DNA from: Candidatus Falkowiibacteriota bacterium
GTDB lineage: Bacteria; Patescibacteriota; Patescibacteriia; UBA11705; JACRDX01
Assembly (NCBI GenBank): GCA_016212745.1
Contig: JACRDX010000074.1
Location: forward strand, 1 to 7,891
Direction: 5' to 3'
DNA: 7,891 nt
This document shows, piece after piece, positions 1-4,921 of the stretch. The translations under genes and the position numbers were made by a program. The notes beneath the pieces were generated by a model that was not told the DNA's origin, searched no databases, and worked only from the letters and a program-made list of their open reading frames with translations. Numbering within the stretch: position 1 is the stretch's first letter; every line of letters begins with the position of its first letter.

Positions 1-528
1 AAAAAAAAATAAAAATCCGATTGCGCCTGAAATAAAAAAATATTTCAATTCATGCAACAATAATCCATTTTCATTGGCTACCCACAACTTGACAAAAAAC
101 ACAAAAAAGATTCCGGGAATCATTACTTCGTCCAAAATTAAATAATAGCGAATGTCTGATGTAAAAATAACGACCAGCACGCAGCAAATGAAAAAATTCA
201 AAATCCAAACAACTTCATTGGTCAATGACGCTGAAAAAGAATTAAGATATCCGTACACACACAAAACAGCAAAAAGTCCTGTGAATAATTCAACCAATGG
301 ATATTGCCATGAAATTTTTGAACCGCACGCGCGGCATTTGCCTCGCAAAAACAAAAAGCTTATCAGCGGGCAAAGGTCATACCATTTGATTTTTTTATCA
401 CACATCAAACAATGCGACGCGCGAAAAACAATTGATTCGTCGCGCAAGGTACGTTCAATCACAACATTCAAAAAACTGCCAACACACAAACCCGTAACAA
501 AAACAATAATATAATAAATCGCAACCAT
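1..528 (-). CDS. pilD: Prepilin peptidase (type IV leader peptidase, A24 family), 5' part only
   Basis: The gene starts at the ATG at 528-526 and stays open for 176 codons to the left edge, so its 3' end lies outside the window. Seen: an N-terminal membrane segment followed by GSFLNVVIER (residues 17-26), then the paired zinc-binding cysteines C40-x2-C43 and C65-x2-C68 around KWYD and LRGKCRAC, then ISWQYPLVELFTG and more membrane segments. D125 in FTSDIRYYLILD fits the first catalytic aspartate; the second (GxGD motif) would lie beyond the edge. Family knowledge: this membrane aspartyl protease cleaves the leader of type IV pilins and pseudopilins and N-methylates the new N-terminus. It is preceded by an extended -10 promoter ten bases before the ATG and has no Shine-Dalgarno. 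The usual proline of the first catalytic motif (xxLPD) is a leucine here. The open frame on the opposite strand (152-514) is a shadow of this gene. Confidence 0.95.
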   Translation of the reverse strand, partial: MVAIYYIIVFVTGLCVGSFLNVVIERTLRDESIVFRASHCLMCDKKIKWYDLCPLISFLFLRGKCRACGSKISWQYPLVELFTGLFAVLCVYGYLNSFSASLTNEVVWILNFFICCVLVVIFTSDIRYYLILDEVMIPGIFFVFFVKLWVANENGLLLHELKYFFISGAIGFLFFF

Positions 529-538
529 ATTTGCTTAT

Positions 539-567
539 ATTTTATCACGTTCAATTTAAGATAACAA
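539..567 (-). promoter_or_regulatory. Predicted sigma70-type promoter of the prepilin peptidase gene
   Basis: On the minus strand TTGTTA (567-562) is followed after 17 bases by TAAAAT (544-539), with a TG one base upstream of the -10 (extended -10). Only ten bases separate the -10 from the ATG at 528, so transcription would start about four bases before the start codon, giving an almost leaderless mRNA. Confidence 0.6.
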
Positions 568-571
568 TAAA

Positions 572-600
572 ACCAGCCTACGCTGAAGCTACGGCTTGGT
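572..600 (-). repeat. Imperfect palindrome between terminator and prepilin peptidase promoter
   Basis: ACCAGCC (572-578) pairs with GGCTTGGT (593-600) with one bulged base, and AGC near 581-590 extends the stem inward. On the minus strand the hairpin is followed by TTTTATT, so it could act as a second, weaker terminator behind the strong one at 601-635. It shares the strings CAGCGTAG and GTAGCTT with the repeat at 1502-1534. Confidence 0.5.
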
Positions 601-635
601 GAAAAAAAATGGGGCATGTTGTTTCAACACGCCCC
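601..635 (-). terminator. Intrinsic terminator of the GC-rich zinc-ribbon gene
   Basis: On the minus strand GGGGCGTGTTG (635-625) pairs over 11 positions with CAACATGCCCC (621-611), including one G-U pair, around an AAA loop. It is followed by an A and eight T (610-602). The stem starts six bases after the stop codon at 642. This is a textbook strong rho-independent terminator. Confidence 0.93.
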
Positions 636-641
636 AACTCG

Positions 642-1322
642 TCAGCGACCCGGCCTCTTCATGCCGCGGAACTGCGCCTCGCGGAGTTCGGCCACGTCCT
701 GCTCAAACCGCGACTTTGGCTTGGGCGCCGGCCGCCTCGGCTCACGCGGCAGGCAGTCCGGGCACAAGTACCGCTCCTTGCCCGTCGCCGTGGCCTCGGC
801 CGCGTTCCGCGCGAACTTCGGGTTGGGCGCGTGGCTGGAGTAGATCCTCTTTCCACACTCGCCGCACGTGACGCAGAACGTCTCCGCGTCCGACACCCGC
901 AAGAAATTGAGCCCGTTGTACGACAGTGAAATGTCCCCGTCCTCGGATCTGCCCTTCGGCAGAAACGACAACGTGTGCTTCGCGGTCCTGCGTTCGGACC
1001 TGTTGAACAGCAAGTGGATGTACCACTCGCCGTTCTCCAATGTCCACTTCTGGACGTCCAAATCGAAAATCCGCTCGCGACCACAATCCTCGCTCGGCAC
1101 GATGCCGAAAAACATCCTGTTGATGTGCTCCACGCCCGTTGTTCCAACAGCGAAGCTCACCGCGGAGTTGTAGTACTCCGGAACAGTCGAGCTCTCCGCA
1201 ATGAACTGCATACCTCCTTGTGCCGGAACTTTCGCGAGCACGCCCGCGAATTTTCCGACCGTTTCCCTCGCAACAATCCTACGAACCTGATGCAACTCTT
1301 TGTTCATGACTTCCTCGTTCAT
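642..1322 (-). CDS. GC-rich orphan protein with zinc-ribbon-like CxxC pair
   Basis: I do not recognise this 226-aa protein. The start at 1322 is chosen because GGGAGG (1333-1328) lies five bases upstream; the frame opens further up at 1358, but that ATG falls inside the leader hairpin. A second possible start at 1307 also has GAGG five bases before it. No signal peptide or membrane segment is visible. The C-terminal third holds C150, C153-G-E-C156 and, 30 residues on, C187-P-D-C190, a four-Cys zinc-ribbon pattern, followed by a basic, proline-rich tail (RRPAPKPKSR and on to the end). A nucleic-acid or protein-binding role is possible but is inference. Base use is unlike the neighbours: 44 of 60 bases at 721-780 are G or C, against 22 of 60 at 2641-2700. 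With its own promoter and terminator it forms a closed transcription unit, suggesting transfer or unusual selection. The open frames on the plus strand here look like shadows of GC-rich coding. Confidence 0.85.
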   Translation of the reverse strand: MNEEVMNKELHQVRRIVARETVGKFAGVLAKVPAQGGMQFIAESSTVPEYYNSAVSFAVGTTGVEHINRMFFGIVPSEDCGRERIFDLDVQKWTLENGEWYIHLLFNRSERRTAKHTLSFLPKGRSEDGDISLSYNGLNFLRVSDAETFCVTCGECGKRIYSSHAPNPKFARNAAEATATGKERYLCPDCLPREPRRPAPKPKSRFEQDVAELREAQFRGMKRPGR

Positions 1323-1327
1323 GGCAT

Positions 1328-1333
1328 CCTCCC
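1328..1333 (-). promoter_or_regulatory. Ribosome binding site deciding the start at 1322
   Basis: GGGAGG stands five bases before the ATG at 1322 on the minus strand. It is the clearest Shine-Dalgarno in the window; most other genes here have none. Confidence 0.75.
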
Positions 1334-1339
1334 AAGTTT

Positions 1340-1362
1340 GGGCATGAGATTTTCCCATGCCC
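1340..1362 (-). promoter_or_regulatory. Leader hairpin just upstream of the Shine-Dalgarno
   Basis: In the minus-strand RNA, GGGCAUGGGA (1362-1353) pairs over ten positions with UCUCAUGCCC (1349-1340), with one G-U pair and an AAA loop. It ends six bases before GGGAGG. The CCC of its 3' arm could alternatively pair with the GGG of the Shine-Dalgarno (CCCA/UGGG around AACU), so the two structures exclude each other. This suggests translational control, or merely mRNA 5'-end protection. Confidence 0.6.
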
Positions 1363-1394
1363 GTTGTCTATTGCCTCAAATCAAAGAACAAATC

Positions 1395-1423
1395 ATCCTA
1401 TCACATTTCTGCTGTCAAGTCAA
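1395..1423 (-). promoter_or_regulatory. Strong extended -10 promoter of the GC-rich gene
   Basis: TTGACT (1423-1418), a 17-base spacer, then TAGGAT (1400-1395) with TG one base upstream of the -10. Transcription should start near 1388, giving a leader of about 65 bases that contains the hairpin and the Shine-Dalgarno. Confidence 0.75.
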
Positions 1424-1452
1424 CCGCTGCTTTAAAATATGGCTAAAATAAG

Positions 1453-1485
1453 TAAAAAAATGCCCAAATATCTTAAACTTTGGGC
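1453..1485 (-). terminator. Intrinsic terminator of the 233-aa membrane protein gene
   Basis: GCCCAAA (1485-1479) and TTTGGGC (1468-1462) form a 7-bp stem with a ten-base loop, followed on the minus strand by an A and seven T (1461-1454). A shorter T run on the other side (CTCTTTT, 1487-1491) might also let it work on the plus strand. Confidence 0.8.
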
Positions 1486-1501
1486 TCTTTTGCCTAAATT
1501 T

Positions 1502-1534
1502 CTACAAGCTACGCTGCTACCTTCCTACAAGCTA
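1502..1534. repeat. Short direct repeat at the 3' end of the membrane protein gene
   Basis: CTACAAGCTA occurs at 1502-1511 and again at 1525-1534; the second copy supplies the last two sense codons and the TAG stop of the upstream minus-strand gene. The intervening GCTGCTAC stretch shares CAGCGTAG (minus strand) with the palindrome at 572-600, so both may belong to one interspersed repeat family. Confidence 0.5.
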
Positions 1535-2226
1535 AATTTGCTAATCAACGCGTCAACAATATCCTCCAAAATTATTGTTTTCCCACTTTGAATTTTGTAA
1601 ATATGCAACTCAATAAATCCCTTTGCAACAGGAACGATTATTACCTCGCTCTCGTTTGTCCCCTTTTTCACAGCATAGTTAAATCCATAAGTTCCGCCAA
1701 TATCAATCACCTCTTTTGCGTATTTATCCTTATAATTATCTTTGCTCGCCAATGAAACAACAACATCGCCATATTCTCCGTTCAACTCTTCCCGCACCAC
1801 GCCATCGCTAAACAAATGCACCTGCTTTTGATATGGCAAATCCAAATATGACCAAGTGTTTGGAAACCAAATTTCAAAACCGTACTTATTAAAATTCATC
1901 CACTTAGAAAAATCAATCGCTGCTGGTTGTTCAACATTGGCTTGCCCCGCCAACGGCGGGGTTTTTTGTTCACACAAATCGCAGCTGCAATTTCCAACGC
2001 TGGTACTTTGTAATCGCGACACAGCTTCATCAACCTGAATGCTAATATATCGCGTTTCCAAATACATTAGGGCGAACAATGAACTGAATGAAAAGAAAAT
2101 TAAAACCAATAGGCACACCAAAAAAATACTCAAGCCCTTAAAATAGCTCACTTCTGATTTTGCAAAATTAACCTCATCAACCAACGCGGGATTTTCAATT
2201 TTCTTTTTTATTTTTGTTTTTGGCAT
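1525..2226 (-). CDS. Single-pass membrane protein with extracytoplasmic domain, unknown function
   Basis: The 233-aa product is not recognised by name. The start at 2226 (MPKTKIKKK) is preferred over the longer frame opening at 2289, because the upstream codons run through the promoter and a basic N-terminus before a membrane anchor is typical. Residues 1-30 are basic and cytoplasmic, residues 31-56 form one membrane segment, residues 57-105 are a linker with a C80-S-C82-x2-C85 cluster, and residues 106-233 form an alpha/beta extracytoplasmic domain. The string YGFEIWFPNTWSYLDL (115-130) recalls the 'gf.i.~P..W' start of PsbP-like domains common on anchored proteins of these bacteria; that link is inference. 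Codons for residues 90-94 (PPLAG) come from a GC-rich palindrome unlike the rest of the gene. It is transcribed alone from a near-leaderless promoter and ends at its own terminator. Confidence 0.85.
   Translation of the reverse strand: MPKTKIKKKIENPALVDEVNFAKSEVSYFKGLSIFLVCLLVLIFFSFSSLFALMYLETRYISIQVDEAVSRLQSTSVGNCSCDLCEQKTPPLAGQANVEQPAAIDFSKWMNFNKYGFEIWFPNTWSYLDLPYQKQVHLFSDGVVREELNGEYGDVVVSLASKDNYKDKYAKEVIDIGGTYGFNYAVKKGTNESEVIIVPVAKGFIELHIYKIQSGKTIILEDIVDALISKFSL
1945..1967. repeat. Perfect GC palindrome with T tract inside a coding region
   Basis: CCCCGCC (1945-1951), loop AAC, GGCGGGG (1955-1961), then six T on the plus strand. It has the form of a plus-strand intrinsic terminator but lies inside a minus-strand gene, where it encodes PPLAG in a linker. 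It looks like an interspersed palindromic repeat tolerated in frame. Confidence 0.75.
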
Positions 2227-2236
2227 ATTTGTATTT

Positions 2237-2266
2237 ATTATACAACTAATTTGACATGAATGAAAA
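2237..2266 (-). promoter_or_regulatory. Promoter of the 233-aa membrane protein gene
   Basis: A perfect TATAAT (2242-2237) lies ten bases before the ATG at 2226. The best -35 is the weak TTTTCA (2266-2261) at 18 bases. The implied transcript starts about four bases before the ATG, as for the prepilin peptidase gene. Confidence 0.6.
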
Positions 2267-2279
2267 TTGCGGGGGCTGT

Positions 2280-2288
2280 TTATCCACA
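2280..2288 (+). other. Single perfect DnaA-box sequence
   Basis: TTATCCACA matches the DnaA-box consensus exactly and lies between the divergent genes, next to AT-rich sequence. No second clear box was seen nearby and no dnaA or dnaN gene is present, so it may be a regulatory site or chance; there is no case for an origin. Confidence 0.3.
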
Positions 2289-2337
2289 ACCCTTGATTTA
2301 ATCATTTGGCGAGTGATGTTCTATGCTTAAATTGAAT

Positions 2338-2343
2338 TATAAT
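2338..2343 (+). promoter_or_regulatory. Possible plus-strand -10 box upstream of the first four-helix-bundle element
   Basis: TATAAT with no convincing -35 at 16-18 bases. It lies just outside the left inverted repeat and could drive the four-helix-bundle gene and, by readthrough, the beta-propeller gene. Confidence 0.3.
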
Positions 2344-2365
2344 TTGAGCGCCGTTTAATCACCAC

Positions 2366-2845
2366 CAAAATTTTTGAATTTTAAATTTCTAATTTTTAAT
2401 CAAATTTAAATGTCCGAATGTTCCAAACATTACGATTTAGAAGAACGCACTGCCAAATTTGGCATCGCTATAATTAAATTCTCTCAAAGAGTAACTATTT
2501 CTTCCTTATCTAAACCGCTAATAATCCAACTGATACGCGCAGCGACTGGAATAGGCGCAAATTATATGGAAGCGAATGGCGCAAGTTCCAAAAAAGATTT
2601 CAAAAATAAAATATACATCGCAAAAAAAGAAACGCAGGAGACAAAACATTGGCTGCGCATGATTGCAGAATATTATCCCCAAGAAAAAATTGAATTACGC
2701 CGACTCTGGCAGGAAGCGCAAGAATTGACGCTTATATTTAGCAAAATAGTCAGAACAGCGGCGACAAACCAATAAAAACGATTAGCAATTAATCCTTAAA
2801 ATTTAAAAATTCATTTAAAATTAAAAATTAAAAATTTTAAATTAA
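2366..2845 (+). mobile_element. Inverted-repeat-bounded four-helix-bundle element, copy 1
   Basis: An AT-only arm of about 45 bases before the gene (2366-2409) is matched, in inverted orientation, by an arm after it (about 2790-2845). Both ends read AAAATTTTT from the outside inward, followed by runs of AATTTT and AAATTT. Low complexity inflates the match, but the layout (arm, gene, inverted arm, about 480 bases in all) repeats that of the element at 3841-4300. Members of this protein family are best known from intervening sequences with complementary ends inside 23S rRNA genes; here there is no rRNA. Mobility is inference. Confidence 0.5.
2410..2775 (+). CDS. Four helix bundle protein (23S rRNA intervening-sequence protein family)
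   Basis: This 121-aa protein has the family's usual length and signature: YDLEERTAKF (8-17), LIRAATGIGANYMEANGA (41-58), SKKDFKNKIYIAKKE (60-74), HWLRMIAE (79-86) and LWQEAQELTLIFSKIVR (99-115). Family knowledge: small antiparallel helical proteins, related to the Avd accessory protein of diversity-generating retroelements, that assemble into pentamer-like rings and are basic enough to bind nucleic acid. Their function outside rRNA intervening sequences is not settled. No Shine-Dalgarno is visible; the bases before the ATG belong to the left inverted repeat. It shares the ANYxEAxGAxSKKDF core with the second copy but differs widely elsewhere, so the two are not a recent duplication. Confidence 0.93.
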   Translation: MSECSKHYDLEERTAKFGIAIIKFSQRVTISSLSKPLIIQLIRAATGIGANYMEANGASSKKDFKNKIYIAKKETQETKHWLRMIAEYYPQEKIELRRLWQEAQELTLIFSKIVRTAATNQ

Positions 2846-2855
2846 CGATGTCTCT

Positions 2856-3836
2856 ATGCGCCAAATCTTATTCCTCTTGCTCCTCGTGCTCGCCATTATC
2901 ATCGCGCTTCAATTTTTTGTTGCGCCGAAACAATCCGACGCCGCAATTTTTTCTCTTGCCAACAACTCTCTAATGTTAATCAACGCGGACAATCAACAAA
3001 CCATTGCGGCGAACAGCGCGGCTCAACTTTATGACCAACAAAGCGATTTTGCGATTTACGCGGAAACAATTAAAAATCAATTTTCAGCAAGCGAAACCGC
3101 AAGTGGCGGCGATCTTTGGTTGATTAATAAACAAGCAACAATTCATAAACAACTCGTGGCAGACACCAAAATTATTGACGCCATCATCGCGCTACGAACT
3201 CAGACAATTTTTTATCTGACAACCGATGCTCAATTATTTAGTATGAATTTTGACGGCTTGAACACTACAGCGATTGCTAATAAAGTAATATCTCCAACAA
3301 TTTCCGCTGATGAACGATTTTTAACGTATCAAAAACTTGACGACAGTTGGCAACCAAATGACTATTTTGAAAATAGCCGCGGCATTTTTATTTTTGATAT
3401 TACAACAAACAAGGAACGACAAATAACAAATGCTGCCGAAGATTTTGCGCCATTTTTTTCTCCAAAAGCAACAAAAATAATTTTCAATTCTTTGAGCCCA
3501 GAAGGGCTGGCGTCGTTCTTTATTGTTGATTCAACTGGCAGTAATCGCAAACAACTAACAAATCTCGGCCAAAAATTTGTCACAAACACAACGGTACCAA
3601 TACCAACCGAACGCCCCAGCTGGTCGCCAAATGGCAAGTATTTAGTTTTTGAATCTGACAATGAAATTTGGCTATTGGAATTCGCGTCAGATTTAAATTC
3701 AATCACACGCAGCCAGCGAATTTCTTTTGGCAAATCACCACGCTGGCGCGCGGATGGTAAAACTATCAGCGTTTTGACCAATGAACATCCGCAAAATATT
3801 ATTAACCTTGATGTAAATGGCAACCTTATAAAATAA
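2856..3836 (+). CDS. Membrane-anchored TolB/PD40-type beta-propeller protein
   Basis: The 326-aa product has one N-terminal hydrophobic segment (residues 4-22), probably an uncleaved anchor, with no lipobox cysteine. The rest is beta-rich, with repeats of the PD40/TolB kind: SPTISADERFLTYQ (146-159), APFFSPKATKIIFNS (198-212), RPSWSPNGKYLVFES (253-267) and SPRWRADGKTISVLT (284-298). These are linked by strands such as GIFIFDITTNKERQIT and FFIVDSTGSNRKQLT. Family knowledge: such propellers bind proteins or ligands outside the membrane; a specific partner cannot be named, and there is no Tol-Pal context, so I do not call it tolB. It lies between two four-helix-bundle elements. Its ATG comes about ten bases after the end of the first element, with no Shine-Dalgarno, so transcription probably reads through or starts in that element. 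Confidence 0.85.
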   Translation: MRQILFLLLLVLAIIIALQFFVAPKQSDAAIFSLANNSLMLINADNQQTIAANSAAQLYDQQSDFAIYAETIKNQFSASETASGGDLWLINKQATIHKQLVADTKIIDAIIALRTQTIFYLTTDAQLFSMNFDGLNTTAIANKVISPTISADERFLTYQKLDDSWQPNDYFENSRGIFIFDITTNKERQITNAAEDFAPFFSPKATKIIFNSLSPEGLASFFIVDSTGSNRKQLTNLGQKFVTNTTVPIPTERPSWSPNGKYLVFESDNEIWLLEFASDLNSITRSQRISFGKSPRWRADGKTISVLTNEHPQNIINLDVNGNLIK

Positions 3837-3840
3837 TTTC

Positions 3841-4300
3841 AAAATCCAAATAACAAATGCCAAATCAATGCAAAAATCTAAATGACAAACACCGAAACCA
3901 AAACACAATATAACCTTGCTACACGAACGACTACATTTAGTTGCGACGTCATTAATTTTATTAAAAACCTTATAAGAACTCCGTCCAATGAAATTATGAT
4001 AAAACAATTAATCCGATCAGCAACAAGTATCGGCGCAAATTACGCAGAAGCAGACGGGGCAGAGTCCAAAAAGGATTTTTATCACAAAATTGGCATCTGC
4101 AAAAAGGAGTCAAAAGAAACAATGTACTGGCTGCAGCTCGTCGCAACAGAAAATCCTCTGGCCAAGAATGCTGGCCGAGGACTTTGGCGAGAAGCGCATG
4201 AATTAACATTAATATTCTCTTCAATAATCAAACGAAAATAATATTTGAACTTTGTCATTTGTCCTTGATTTGTAATTTGATATTTGTTATTTGACATTTT
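3841..4300 (+). mobile_element. Inverted-repeat-bounded four-helix-bundle element, copy 2
   Basis: Left arm 3841-3890 and right arm 4250-4300 are imperfect inverted repeats of about 50 bases. CAAATAACAAAT at 3847-3858 is matched by its complement at 4282-4293, and AAATGACAAA at 3880-3889 by its complement at 4251-4260, with a shared CAAAT between. The inner end of the left arm contains the start codon of the gene. The element begins five bases after the propeller stop codon and ends six bases before the peptidase ATG, filling the intergenic space. No target duplication is evident. Mobility is inference from the repeat-gene-repeat layout shared with copy 1. Confidence 0.6.
3882..4241 (+). CDS. 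Four helix bundle protein (23S rRNA intervening-sequence protein family), second copy
   Basis: This 119-aa protein shows the same landmarks as the copy at 2410: YNLATRTTTF (10-19), QLIRSATSIGANYAEADGAE, SKKDFYHKIGICKKESKET, YWLQLVATENP and LWREAHELTLIFSSIIKRK at the C-terminus. It carries an extra PLAKNAGRG stretch before the last helix. The start is the only upstream ATG in frame and sits inside the left inverted repeat; no Shine-Dalgarno is visible. The cellular role is unknown, as for copy 1. The divergence between the two copies, in protein and in flanking repeats, suggests independent arrivals of related elements. Confidence 0.93.
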   Translation: MTNTETKTQYNLATRTTTFSCDVINFIKNLIRTPSNEIMIKQLIRSATSIGANYAEADGAESKKDFYHKIGICKKESKETMYWLQLVATENPLAKNAGRGLWREAHELTLIFSSIIKRK

Positions 4301-4306
4301 ACTTAT

Positions 4307-4921
4307 ATGCTTCACAAACTTTTCATCACAATCCTAGTTGTACTTATATTCAGCGTCAGTTTTACAGCAAATGCCGCTTTTATAAAACTCCGCCGGCCGC
4401 TAAATATAACGATTGGCGATGTTTTCAGTTCATACTATGACAATGACAAAACCACGGGTTTAAAAACTTATTATTGCGGCACAGATTTAACATACAATGG
4501 CCACAAAGGAACAGATTTTCTTGCTGTCAAAGGAACACAAATATACGCGGCAGCAAAAGGCGGGCTTTATTATCGCTATGACAATTGCCCCAACCAAGGC
4601 AGCCCTACCAGCACTTGCGGCAGCGGCTATGGCAATCACGTCAAAATTGACCATGAAAATAACACGACAGATGGCATCGGCGAAATCACAATTTACGCCC
4701 ACATGACAAAAGCAACTGTGCCGTGGTATCAATCACTGTTATGCGGCGCGAAAATTGGCAAAACAGGCACTTCCGGAAAATCAACTGGCCCGCATTTGCA
4801 TTTTGAAATAAAAAAATACGGATACCCTTATGATGATCCGTTTTCCGGTTCTTGCAGCGGGTCAACGAGTTTTTGGGTTAATCAATCAGCCGGCGTGCCG
4901 ACGACTGCTTGCGCTTTGTAA
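4307..4921 (+). CDS. Secreted M23-family zinc metallopeptidase
   Basis: The 204-aa product starts with a signal peptide: short basic start, hydrophobic core at 4-20 and ANA-A near 21-24 as a likely signal peptidase I site. The M23 (lysostaphin/LytM-like) motifs are complete: H66-x3-D70 in NGHKGTDF, H132 in YAHM, and H163-L-H165 in GPHLHFE. H66, D70 and H165 are expected to bind zinc, with H132 and H163 catalytic. Family knowledge: such enzymes cut peptide cross-links of peptidoglycan, for wall remodelling or attack on neighbours. The protein is essentially a lone catalytic domain with four cysteines between residues 57 and 146 (C57, C94, C104, C146) that could form disulfides, and no LysM or SH3 domain. 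Its start directly follows the right repeat of the second four-helix-bundle element. Its last 36 bases overlap the 3' end of the convergent gene. Confidence 0.93.
   Translation: MLHKLFITILVVLIFSVSFTANAAFIKLRRPLNITIGDVFSSYYDNDKTTGLKTYYCGTDLTYNGHKGTDFLAVKGTQIYAAAKGGLYYRYDNCPNQGSPTSTCGSGYGNHVKIDHENNTTDGIGEITIYAHMTKATVPWYQSLLCGAKIGKTGTSGKSTGPHLHFEIKKYGYPYDDPFSGSCSGSTSFWVNQSAGVPTTACAL

Noticed and set aside
152..514. Open frame on the plus strand opposite the prepilin peptidase gene
   Set aside because: The minus strand encodes a clear prepilin peptidase with both CxxC pairs; the plus frame is its shadow and resembles nothing.
596..1451. Several long plus-strand frames over the GC-rich gene
   Set aside because: GC-rich DNA has few stop codons. 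The minus-strand frame has promoter, Shine-Dalgarno and terminator in the right order and a coherent protein.
2227..2289. 21-codon N-terminal extension of the 233-aa membrane protein
   Set aside because: It would cover the TATAAT box; the basic MPKTKIKKK start before the membrane segment is typical.
2280..2409. Replication origin (DnaA box plus AT-rich DNA)
   Set aside because: Only one box was seen, no dnaA/dnaN neighbours, and the AT-rich stretch belongs to the four-helix-bundle element.
3362..3823. Long minus-strand frame inside the beta-propeller gene
   Set aside because: Shadow of the plus-strand gene, which has recognisable PD40 repeats; the antisense product has none.
4291..4296. TTGACA as a -35 box for the M23 peptidase gene
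   Set aside because: It is only ten bases before the ATG and no -10 follows at 16-18 bases; it is part of the inverted repeat.
2366..4300. 23S rRNA intervening sequence or diversity-generating retroelement
   Set aside because: No rRNA sequence, reverse transcriptase, template or variable repeat is present; only the Avd/IVS-like proteins are.
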